42,500 nucleotides of DNA from NCBI RefSeq assembly GCF_964340395.1, contig NC_135564.1, positions 14,659,012-14,701,511 on the forward strand, in the 5' to 3' direction. This document shows, in pieces, positions 10,901 to 42,500 of the stretch; the first letter of the stretch is position 1; the number at the start of each line of letters is the position of its first letter. Source of the stretch: Glandiceps talaboti (Eukaryota > Hemichordata > Enteropneusta > Spengelidae). Both the position numbers and the translations under genes were made by a program. Under the pieces are notes generated by a model. That model saw nothing but the letters and a program-made list of their open reading frames with translations. It was not told the origin of the DNA and made no database searches.

Positions 10901-13900
10901 GTAAGGTTTTGTTGAGCCAAACGATAAAGTGTAGTAATGTTAGTCAGATTTTTGTCACGCCAGACGATAAAATGTAGCAAGTTGGTTAGATTTCTGTCAC
11001 GCCAGACGATAAAATGTAGCAAAGTTGGTAAGAGGTTTGTCACATCAGACTATGAAATGTAGCAATGTTGATAAGATTTTTCAAACCAGACTATAAAATG
11101 TAGCAACATTTAGTAAGGTTTTGTTGAGCCTGATGATAAAATGTAGCAATGTTAGCAAGACTTTTGTTGCACCAGACGACGTTTTGTTTCACGTCTACTG
11201 GCTTGCATTTTATAGGTCTATTCCACATGAAATAAGAGTTAACATCTAGTCAAAAAACCACATAATTGTGTAGTTTAACCCACTTCAACCAAAAACATTT
11301 ACTAGACATTAAATGAGTTCAAGTCAAATGCAACGTAATTTAGTATTCATACCTGAGGGTACGTAAATTGATACATTTTACCCACAAGTAAAGTCAATGT
11401 GATTTGAAACGAAATCGTTATACAGATAACATTCAAGCTAATCGGAGTAGGGAATCCCTGTAAAATTGTGTAATCTACCCCTTTAACTTCAAGCGTAAAC
11501 ATTTACCAGCTATAATTAAATTCAAAAGTCACATATACCGTAATTTAGTCTTCATACTTGAAGGTACCTAAATTGATACATTTTAACCACAAGTCAAGTC
11601 AATGTGATTTGAGATGAAATCGCTATACATATATAACATTAAAGCTAAGGCCTAAACAAATAATTGTTTGGTTCTGGTTACCCGACCCCACCTAGTTTTT
11701 CACTGCCGACCCTAAACTTTTTTTTACGTATTCGAGAAAAAGTAAAATAAAATCGCGAAAAATAAAATAGAATTGCGGAGTCTAGCGGGAAATAGCGGAT
11801 GCGGAAACTAACAACAACTTAAAAAGACAACACCCATAGAAAACTGTTCTTTCAATCTTGCTGTACATCTGATGAGAAGAAACCGATAACGCCTTTGCGT
11901 AACACATAACATAGCTAGACACTCACATATGAAAAAAAAATCAACAACCACTTTTTCTACAATTGAGCGTAATCGGAACCACACATTTTTTAAGGCCTAT
12001 TCAGAGTAGAGAATCCCTTCAAACAAGAACAGATATCTATAATTTTCCCTTGGGTCTAAAAAGAGCACTAACATTGTCATCAATATGTGTCAAACGTTGG
12101 ATAAGAAGGGCTTCTTAAAGATAAATACGCTTGACTTGTCGACCAGCTACGCCATCGACAATTAACGCCGGGTACCAACTTCTCCTCCGTATAACATTTG
12201 TTGTCACGCTAGATTAGAAACAATCAATTATATAGTTATATTTTCATCAATCCAAGTTAAAATAGTCAGCTGAAAAATGATAAAGTATGTACCTTACTAA
12301 TTGCAAATTATATACAAGCGTGATGGCGCACACGTTTGATCTACTAGAATTCTCTCAGCCTAGAATGCAGGAGGCCTGGACGACATCGATAACAAGTTCA
12401 TGCTTGTTGTGTACACAGTTTAGGAGTGCCATGGATACTGGTTAAGAATGATGCGCACCTAAACGACACAAACTTAAGGGAAATGACACCTAGTGAATTC
12501 ATAATGTTTTGTTTATTTTGAGATAAAATGCGTTGATTTCATTAGCGTTTACTGATCAGTACGGAGCTGACACAATCTGAAAAAAATCTGGTGTGGTGAA
12601 AGCGGCTAGATGTCTTTATTTACCTCTATTTCCATCGTATTGTGTCGTTTGTTTTGTTGATTACCCAGAAGAAACAGCACAAAACGATGGAAATAGGGAT
12701 AAATAAAAACGTCTAGCCGATTTCACCACATTAGATTCAATCAGATTGGGAGCTGACGTTGATCTGAACTTCCTGGCAAGACCTGCACGTCACTTTCACC
12801 TATGTTCGGATCGATGCCAACTTCGTACTGATAAACGAAAGTGAATGAAACCAACAACACATTTTATCTCGTTTGACATCCAAGTTTATATTAAAATACA
12901 GCTAATGTACCAGGTATCTTTAAATTGATAATATGGATGAGAAATTGGTATTTATTTAATAGGATTGGTAATTAATGAAACAACTTTACTAAGGTGAATC
13001 AACACAGACCGATCGAGTCCGTGTTTGTAACTCAATAAACTCTGCAAAAATACTGTTTCTTAAAACGTCCTAAAGTGTGTTATTGTATATGAAGTTATTT
13101 GAAAACAACTGGATCAGCAAAAATAGTTAATTGTAATCACAAGTAAGCACAAGTAATCAAGCTATGTATTCCTGGTGACGTTTTTTAATATATAGGGTAA
13201 CGAAAGTTGCGTGCGCATACTCGACGTGACATTGTAATATTGCTTGTGTTACCTTGTATCATTTATAAATTAAAAATAAATGCAAATTCCGTATCCATAT
13301 TACAATTTTTTTTAGATCTTTCAACACCAGCTATTCATGTGCTTTATGAAGTTCTACACAACTCAGATTATATAAATTGATAAAGTATAGCTATTTGTAT
13401 CACATGTTTTTGTGTTTTGTGATGTAATAATTGTATCCTCTGAAAAAAATAAATTCTGAGAAAATACAGTCTACTACCTTACTCAATGTCTCAAAATTGT
13501 ACTGAAAACTTAATTCAAAGAGTTTATGCATAAAATGACACCCTCTGTCCTCTTGTGTTATTTTATTCAATGACTCAAATTGTAGTAAAATATATCAGAG
13601 AACATAATTAAAGCGTTGGTAAAAATGCGCCCTCTGTCCCCTAGTGTAAAAGGTTCATTTGTGGCATTGTAGACAAGGATAACCGATCAGACATTCAGCA
13701 TAAACCAGACTCTACACAAGTCATCTTCCATACACATTCTATTCCCACTTTCCATGCGGTATTTGCATATATGAATTAGTTTGTGAAATCGCTGTTTTTT
13801 GGTCGACCGTCATCCATAATGCTTTGCAGTGAGATTACCAATAGTGTCTTTGTAGGCTCCAGGACAGGTAGTGAAAGACAAGTGATGGACTTTCCACTAC

Positions 13901-15723
13901 CTGTACGACTGCCAACAAAAACGTCAAGCCTAGTCAAAATACTTGACACATGGTTTTTGGAATGGTGTCAGCACCGAATACCGAGACACCGCTCGACTGC
14001 ACATATATCGTATGCCGCCATCTTGATGTCTGCACTGTCCCAGCTCACAGCAAAGCTTCTTCCTGATTGGTCGCCAATGAACGAAAGAAACTAGAACTCA
14101 CGAGGGCGCTAGTCACATATGGACGTAAATAAGGAAGCATGTTCTTCAAGGACAGATGATTACTAAAGCACCGAGTATACTAGTCATTGGCAAGTCAAGA
14201 TGTACACAGTAGGATCTATGATTTCGACTAAATACTAGTTTCAACTCGGCATTTATAGTCAATTATTGACTTGTATGTTACATTTTATATTTCACTTTAA
14301 AACACTTATTTAGTCGTGTAATTATATATAATTATATATTATATATGTCCCCTACCCCACAGAGAATCATTTTCACTCTTCGAATTTACCAGTCGCTTTC
14401 AGATTTTGTCTTTATATTACAAATGTATCAAGATCAGTGAGACTGATCTCAAGGTTTCTTGTTGAGATAGACATAATAAAGCCTACACATAAACATTAAT
14501 TACAACGTGTCTGCTCCGTATTTTGTTAATGATGACACAAATACGTGTACAAATATAACTAAATACAGAGCAGACACACAGTGTAAGGGATTTGTGTGTG
14601 TGTGTTATCTTTATTGTGTCTATCTAAAATATCCTGTAAAACGTACAGTCACTAAAGATTTTATTTCTTATTTTACCATTCTGTTTCAGATCTAGCTGTG
14701 TGCATCACTTGCCCCAACGGATATTGGTCCAACCACAACAACACGCTATGTGTTTTGAAAACGCAAGATTACCTATCTTGGGCTGAAACTAGTGGAATCG
14801 TTGCCTGGTCTTCGGCCGCCGTAGCAACTGTTCTGACGGGAGCAACGTTGTTGATTTTCATATTGAATAGAAATACGCCAGTTGTGAAAGCAGCCAATAA
14901 GGAGCTCTGCCTTGTAATGCTCGTGTTTCTGTTTATCTGCTTCGTATGTTGCCTGTCATTCATTGGCCATCCGAACACTCTGCAGTGTCAAATGCAGATT
15001 ATACAAGGAATTTTTCACACAGCTTGTGTCTCTATCATTTTAGTAAAAACACACAGGATTTTGACAATATTTCGATCCAAATTACCGTCTGCCCTTCAAG
15101 AACGTCGTTTCGCCAGACTGCAGCTTCAGTTATTTCTTCTGGGTGTTCTTGTTGCGATACACATTGGCCTTGTCGCTGCGTTGCTTGTTTTGGCGCCACC
15201 CGTTGTCGTGTATAACAACGAACTTTCCAAGACAGTCACGTACATTCATTGCACATCGTCCAATGTTGTATTCACATTGTCCACAAGCATGTACACTTGG
15301 CTCGTATCCGGTATTTGTTTAATTTTAGCTTTCAAATCACGAAAACTACCGGATAACTTTAATGAAGCCAAATTCATAACATTCGCCATGGTTTTGTATT
15401 TCATTGTCTGGTCGTTCTATTACCCGTCTTCGATTCTTACCTATGGTAAATTGAGGGCGCTGTTCAGATGTCTCGTTAACATCATATCTGGATCTGCCCT
15501 ATTAGTCAGCATTTTCATACCCAAGTGTTACATCATTCTGTGCAAGAGAGAACTTAATACAAAGGCTGCAATCCAGAGAGGTACTAGGCAGCATTCCATG
15601 AAGGTCACATCAAGAGCATTGGAGCTGACGCCAACAAAAAGATCGATTTCATTTGGGTCAGAGTGTAATCATTTGAATGCTAAAGAACGACAGCCACTGT
15701 CATCTGCAGAAATTCTTGTGTAG
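7231..15723 (+). CDS. Class C GPCR, calcium-sensing receptor-like (3' part, three exons)
   Basis: Exons 7231-7958, 9698-9821 and 14690-15723 join in phase (2 nt completing a codon, then phases 0 and 1) into about 628 codons ending in TAG. The order is second half of the Venus-flytrap ligand-binding domain, nine-cysteine NCD3G domain, seven membrane helices and a short cytoplasmic tail. Features shared with CaSR, GPRC6A and V2R-type receptors include GTIGVLLMEGIIPGF, RVSYNVYLAV, IPCVPGTRKAVLEGQPKCC and KLPDNFNEAKFITFAM. The protein should sit in the plasma membrane and signal through G proteins on binding amino acids or cations; the actual ligand is unknown. The first lobe and signal peptide are missing: the first exon here starts mid-codon, and no upstream exon was recognised in 1-7230. 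The tail after helix 7 is about 58 residues, far shorter than the roughly 200 of vertebrate CaSR. Nothing in the exons looks broken. Confidence 0.9.
7959..9697 (+). other. Receptor intron, no gene recognised
   Basis: Bounded by GTCAGT and TTTTATAG. It contains a fragment of the TACAGCC inverted-repeat family at 9255-9350 and a weak piece (8519-8545) resembling the CCCGACCCC dispersed repeat. The overlapping open frames at 8389-8789 have no recognisable domain. Confidence 0.6.
9255..9350 (+). mobile_element. TACAGCC inverted-repeat family, partial left end
   Basis: Starts TACAGCCCGTTGTAGGTTAG, matching the left end of the full copy at 34462, followed by the family segment ACAACCACACAGAAATCA. 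The right end is not clear, so this is probably an internally deleted or truncated copy. The right boundary is approximate. Confidence 0.55.
9698..9821 (+). CDS. Receptor exon: NCD3G cysteine-rich domain (124 nt)
   Basis: Acceptor TTTTATAG, donor ACAG/GTAATG; enters in phase 0 and leaves in phase 1. The reading starts VPVSECAIPCVPGTRK and ends CVACAEGEITNET, with cysteines in the order of the nine-cysteine domain that links the ligand-binding domain to helix 1 in class C receptors. The last cysteines of the domain are on the next exon (CITCPNGYW). The length and phases match the small NCD3G exon of CaSR/V2R-type genes as I recall it. Confidence 0.92.
10798..11180 (+). repeat. Minisatellite, unit about 43 bp, about nine copies
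   Basis: Diverged units with the core GACGATAAAATGTAGCAATG followed by TTAGTAAGATTTTTGTCACGCCA. Units differ by substitutions and short indels. A related stretch occurs at about 39361-39520 in the other gene. Confidence 0.85.
11261..11648 (+). repeat. Tandem duplication, two diverged copies of about 185 bp
   Basis: 11261-11441 and 11461-11648 align along their length. Shared landmarks in order are AATTGTGTA, AACATTTAC, CGTAATTTAGT, AATTGATACATTTTA, AAGTCAATGTGATTTGA and AAGCTAA. The divergence points to an old duplication. Confidence 0.8.
11648..11830 (+). repeat. Dispersed repeat, CCCGACCCC family, copy 1
   Basis: Begins AGGCCTAA, then TTGTTTGGTTCTGGTTACCC, GACCCCACCTAG, CACTGCCGACCCTA, CGTATTCGAG, a GCGGGAAATAGCGGATGC segment, and ends AAAAAGACAA. 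The same order of blocks is found at 41183-41349. Class unknown; no coding capacity. Confidence 0.75.
12546..12837. mobile_element. Inverted-repeat element with nested inner palindrome
   Basis: Outer ends are imperfect inverted copies: CGTTTACTGATCAGTACGGA on the left, and CGTTTATCAGTACGAAG reading inward from the right. Inside, about 12585-12657 pairs with about 12673-12737 (for example GGTGAAAGCGGCTAGA against TCTAGCCGATTTCACC, and TATTTCCATCG against CGATGGAAATA) around a short loop TTGATTACCCAGAAG. There is no open frame. It looks like a non-autonomous DNA transposon; I did not find a clear target-site duplication. Confidence 0.65.
13471..13648 (+). repeat. Tandem repeat, two copies of about 89 bp
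   Basis: 13471-13558 and 13559-13648 share ACTCAATGTCTCAAAATTGTA / ATTCAATGACTCAAATTGTA and end CACCCTCTGTCCTCTTGTGT / CGCCCTCTGTCCCCTAGTGT, with a diverged middle. Confidence 0.65.
14690..15723 (+). CDS. Receptor exon: seven-helix domain and C-terminal tail
   Basis: Acceptor CTGTTTCAG. The first two bases complete a codon from the 124-nt exon, and the frame runs to TAG at 15721-15723. It starts with the end of the NCD3G domain (CITCPNGYWSNHNNTLC), then seven hydrophobic helices. NTPVVKAANKELC after helix 1 and FNEAKFITFAM between helices 5 and 6 are class C hallmarks. Cys in NTLQCQM and Cys in YIHCTSSN are the likely pair bridging helix 3 and extracellular loop 2. Helix 7 ends at IFIPKCYIILCKREL; the tail has a basic TPTKRSISF segment with Ser/Thr that could be phosphorylated (inference). 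The single-exon membrane domain matches CaSR-family gene structure. Confidence 0.93.
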
Positions 15724-15984
15724 ATAATATTATTATGGAGGGACACGTCTCCGGTACCTCTTTCCCTTGAAATCATAGTTCCGTAAAATCCCCCAAACTT
15801 TGCAATATGGAAATGTATCCTTTTGAAATAACACAAACAAATCAAGGTTCGCCATATTGTTTTTGAAGATATCGACAAACTTTTGTATTCCCATATAACG
15901 TTATCGCCGTATTTTTCGGCCATATCGGAAAAATATGGGTCATTGTACATATTTTTTGTAAAATAGGGGTCAAAATGATATCAA

Positions 15985-15990
15985 AATAAA
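15985..15990 (+). promoter_or_regulatory. Candidate poly(A) signal of the receptor gene
   Basis: AATAAA about 265 bases after the TAG. A second AATAAA occurs at 16441-16446. Either could serve; the motif is common in AT-rich sequence. Confidence 0.4.
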
Positions 15991-17972
15991 ACGATTTGAA
16001 TTTTCTTGAATTAATGACTGGGCATTGGTTTGAAACAAACTTTTGGGGTATTTTCTTTTTGTTTTCGAGGCGCATATTATGTCAATGTACAGTGTCATTG
16101 AGCAAGCTTTCAAAATCGCACGGTAAAATTTGCCTTTTTATACATCTTGAACTATCCACACTCTTGTCAGAGCCATCTTTTCCATTGACACATTGTATTT
16201 TCATAGAATATTCGACACTATGATTCAACAGATCTCAATCCATGTTTCTCTATATTTACTGTTATGTATTGTGTACTCATTTCCTTGGAAAAATATGATC
16301 ACTCACTCCTTCGATTGTTTACCAGCAAATCACACATAAATTAAATCAGAATGACTTTTGAATATTATTTTTCTTAAATCCAAGAAAAAAAAATTGTTAA
16401 CCTTTCGCCTATGAATGTTTTTGTATGATATAGATGGCGAAATAAATATTTATATGTGTCTTTTACTGAGTACTCTTACTGTCCTGAGTTTTTTGTCTGA
16501 GGACCAGCTAGAGCGAAAACAAAGGTGCGTGCCTTTTTTTACGAAGTTAGTGAGATAAAACTTCAAAAAAATGTTTTGAACAACATTAACGTATTTCGTA
16601 TCAGCTGAAATGCAACGTAAAAATAATCATATTCATGTTCGTAGTTTCCTGGCATTGTCGTACACTGCTGTCCTCTTTACGGTAATAATACCTGATCACA
16701 TACGTATGCTTTATAGTCGGCCATTGATTGGTCAGCTCGTCACGACGTCATTATTACGAATACTTAGCACTCATTCAGGAGAAATGCAATCACAGTGTGC
16801 TCTGGCTTACAGGAATGAATCTTTGCGATAACCAATAACAGCGTGGAATATATTCACTTGTCCCATTTTCGTCAACTGATAGTTTTGTTGGCATCTTTCC
16901 TCTTGTTCTATGACTTCCACCTGGAAACTACAACTTGAAAAGGAAAGTGCCAGAAGAACCCTTATCAGTAAATCACACACAGCTGTACAGAATATGAAAT
17001 AATCGATCATGAACAAGTTTTTGCCTTGAAGTCGTTTCACAAGTACATTATACAGTCAGCTAATTCCACTATAATTATCAATCATTCTAGAAACATTGTC
17101 TGCCAAAGCAAATCGATGAATATTGTATTAACGTTGTGCCAGGATTACTTGTATGAACTTCTAGATTTAATGAATCGATCGCGACTTTCTGTTTTTATAA
17201 TACCGTACATGTGATCTGTGAGCACGAACAGCGACAAGTCTGTAAGTAGTTTATGATAAAGGTGGATACAGTTTCACTCAAAACTACATCAACATACACT
17301 CAGGTTAATTCCTAATTCTCGCAGTGAACAATGGCGAAACGTACACTACCACCCCCCCCCCCCACCCCACACACACAGACACAGAGTTCATATTTCATGT
17401 TCGTTTATATGTTAAATGCGTCTACGGGTTAATTTTCCCTGAAGAGCAATTCTCTCCAAATGTTGCCATTTGAAAGTTTGTTCTGGTCGTATTGAAATAA
17501 CAACAATTTTGGATTTCACCGTTTATTTTCAAGGAAATCGCAATGTTATTTTCCCCATATTTGCCGGCCACATTTGATTCCAAAATGACTAAATGTTTAT
17601 ATTATTTTGAAGTTTATTTTTTTTTTAAATTTGCATGGTGATCCCAGATTTTTAGAGAATAGGTTTGGGAGTTTCTTGAACAAAACAACAGTTTAAAGAG
17701 TTTTAAATTATTTCCAAGGTTCAATTTCGTTAAAATGAGATTAATAGATTCTTACGTCATGGCGATTTAAGGAGAAGACACGGATCAACAAAATCACTCG
17801 CACTACAAACAAATGAACAGGCAATACATCAATTAGATAAAATCTAGTTTAAATAATTTTCTTTTAATTAAAAGTGTCAGTTGAAAACCAGTTACATTAA
17901 TTTATTAGCCTGTCAACTCATTTGAAATGTAAAATCGTGTCATAAATGAATATGTAAATTATTAGTATTTAA

Positions 17973-18088
<116 letters not shown>

Positions 18089-18421
18089 TCCATCCACCTA
18101 AGCGAGTCTTTAAAATCACACTCATTTTCGATCAGACAATTACGGATACCAAAGCAAATAAAAACTGGGAAGACATTGATCTGAATATGAAATTATTATT
18201 GATATCAAAATTATATATATTATTTCAAATAGACGATATTATAATATCATTAAAATATAGTAATTGTTTACAAAATAGCATATTTCGGTTTTTAGAAACA
18301 TAGTTACTAACATTTAATTATTGCAAACAGCGCAAATTATTTTGAGCTGTGATCATAATATCAAACATGAAATAAACACATTTAACGGTAAACGGTGTGT
18401 TATAAATCTGTCGAATTAATG

Positions 18422-18715
18422 AGTTAATAATGAAGCAATTATAATCTCTCCTACTGGACTTACTGTTGTTTTGAATGGCAGCAGTTCCACGTCCTATCCT
18501 TGACGCTTCTTCAGGCCGGATGATGACCTAATGACAGATGGTTGGTGACACCTGACAGAGTAGAATTGTCATGTGATGATGAAAACTGTCACCAACCATC
18601 TGTCATTAGATCATCAGTCGGCTTGAACAAGCGTCAAGGATAGGACGTGAAACTATTGCCATTCAAACGAACAGCAAGTCCAGTAGGATAGATTATAATT
18701 ACTTCATTATTAACT
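18422..18715. mobile_element. Foldback element, near-perfect palindrome with 129-bp arms
   Basis: The left arm 18422-18550 (starts AGTTAATAATGAAGCAATTA) is repeated in reverse complement at 18587-18715, with a 36-base spacer at 18551-18586. I see roughly a dozen mismatches along the arms and long exact blocks such as ATGACAGATGGTTGGTGACA. There is no open frame across it. This is the form of a foldback transposon or MITE. Flanks read AATTAATG on the left and TCATACC on the right, without a clear target-site duplication. Confidence 0.8.
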
Positions 18716-19114
18716 TCATACCTGGATGATTGAGAACATTCATAGACCTAACTAATGAGTGTTTACTTGGAATTTTGGATGAGCTAACCAATTTTATTTT
18801 GTGTCTATACTGTATACAATGTGAAACAACATATGTAACATCTAACTTTGTATACATAGTTTAACATTAATTACTTGTGTTTACCGAGTTTGTTTACAAC
18901 TTCGCTTCGAGTAAATACCAAAACAAACTGTTAACAGATTGGTTGTTTGCAATTAACTTCGAATTAAAAAACGTGGACTTAGTACATGGTGTATATAAAT
19001 GTTGTTTCTAAATGTTTTCCATGGAAAGAAAACACAGTTATGTGGTTTAATTAATCGACAATCCAAAAATAGATACAAATATCTCATTCATTTTGCCACT
19101 CTCAGGTACATAAA

Positions 19115-19248
<134 letters not shown>

Positions 19249-19741
19249 GAAATAACATGTTAGTCCATTTTCTTTACTGTTTAAATAGAAACCGCTGGCG
19301 TGATCCCCGAGTTCATAAAATAGTATATCTTACTGACAAAATGTTCAAATTCTAAACTTCACAATGCTCTGTTATATAATTGCAATAATATACAATAAAA
19401 ATTCATTGCATAAATAAGGCACGTCTTATACATGGAATATTCACCCAATCAAATAAAAGAATGTGAAAATCTTTTAATTCTACCTCACAAAAAATATCAC
19501 AAACTCAATTTGTATCACAAGCATCAACGGGTAATTATGGCCCGCATATTACATGGGAAGGACATGCCTTTCAAAATGTAAATATTAATTTCATTTGGTA
19601 AACATAAGGATATGAGTGATACATTATTGGATATGCATACATTTTAATAAAAACAATTAAAAAATATATATTTGTTTCTTCCCGTTCAATGCGTTATAAT
19701 TATAAATACTGATAATGTGTATTAAAATTCGGTGTTATTTT

Positions 19742-19747
19742 TTTATT
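19742..19747 (-). promoter_or_regulatory. Candidate poly(A) signal of the mucin-like gene
   Basis: AATAAA on the minus strand, 98 bases after the TAA stop at 19845-19847, in the context GAAAATAAAAAAAT. The position is good for the end of the minus-strand gene. Confidence 0.55.
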
Positions 19748-19844
19748 TTCTGTCCCCTCTTGCGAAATAACAATTTGGAGTATTGATAAAGTGACATATG
19801 ATTGTACACAAGGAATGATAATGTCAATTAAAAAATGGTTCTAA

Positions 19845-42187
<22,343 letters not shown>

Positions 42188-42500
42188 CTGTTGAAAGAAT
42201 GATAATTAATATTCAGAAAACACTATTTCACACACACATTGATTGCTTAGAATGAGATTTTAAGAGCAAGAAGTAAGAACATCGAACTAAATATGGATGT
42301 TCTAGATCTGTACTCGGGCTCATAAACAAAACGAAGGACACAACGTTACGAATGTTTGGACGCAGTGCCATGTCAACTATTGGCAATCTAGAGAGTTGGT
42401 GTACAAGACTCCCAACATACTTTCAAATGTGCATATTATGCAAATAGTCGTAGTAGCACGTGACACAGGGCATAGCGCTGGTAGTCCATCATATGTATAT

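Larger units (their letters stand above)
9822..14689 (+). other. 4.9-kb last intron of the receptor gene
   Basis: Starts GTAATG and ends CTGTTTCAG. It contains a 43-bp minisatellite, a tandem duplication, a dispersed repeat, a palindromic element and a two-copy tandem repeat (listed separately). The open frame at 13783-14094 has no recognised domain but includes a small hairpin (ACAGGTAGTG near 13866 against CACTACCTGT near 13907). The remaining stretches (9822-10797, 11831-12545, 12838-13470, 13649-14689) show nothing I can name. Confidence 0.6.

Noticed and set aside
13783-14094. Open frame of 103 codons before the seven-helix exon
   Set aside because: No domain, no splice consistency with the phase 1 junction, and it contains a hairpin typical of a repeat.
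16807-17040. Possible last exon of the mucin-like gene at 16920-16807 (VEVIEQEERCQQ..., phase 0)
   Set aside because: It has an acceptor and a fitting phase, but the exon at 19949-19845 is closer, has a better acceptor, a tail-like composition and a poly(A) signal 98 bases downstream.

Overview
This is animal (metazoan) nuclear DNA: AT-rich, with GT-AG introns mostly 0.3-1.5 kb long, many microsatellites and small inverted-repeat transposons. The gene content (a calcium-sensing-type class C receptor and a MUC4-like VWD/EGF/SEA membrane protein) and a Penelope-like retroelement fit a marine invertebrate, for example a hemichordate, cephalochordate or lophotrochozoan. The sequence alone does not settle the phylum. 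I see no tRNA, rRNA, CRISPR array or bacterial-type operon.

Layout. 1-7230: non-coding, containing a Penelope-like element with an inverted terminal duplication (2398-3722), a TTAA-flanked inverted-repeat element (4697-5040) and simple repeats. 7231-15723 (+): the 3' part of a class C G-protein-coupled receptor in three exons (second lobe of the ligand-binding domain; 124-nt cysteine-rich NCD3G exon; single seven-helix exon with the stop). The 5' exons were not found in the window. The 4.9-kb last intron holds minisatellites, a tandem duplication and a palindromic element. 15724-19741: convergent intergenic region with a poly(A) signal for each gene, a near-perfect 294-bp palindrome and long (TA)n tracts. 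19845-42187 (-): 35 consecutive exons, about 1805 codons, of a large single-pass membrane protein. From N to C it has the end of a VWD-type domain with its MUC4-like follow-on region, a cadherin-like domain, 27 EGF-like modules (mostly calcium-binding type), an SEA domain with a possible G/S self-cleavage site, two more EGF-like modules, a transmembrane helix and a cytoplasmic tail of about 155 residues. The start of this gene lies beyond 42500.

The exon chain of the minus-strand gene is phase-consistent from end to end, which is the main support for the model. The two genes are convergent and show no evident functional link; both encode cell-surface proteins. The strongest candidates for something new are the mixed architecture of the minus-strand protein (MUC4-type N-terminal half, fibrillin-like EGF array, SEA-mucin-type C-terminal half), several short transposon families present in repeated copies, and simple-repeat arrays lying within about 60 nt of splice sites.
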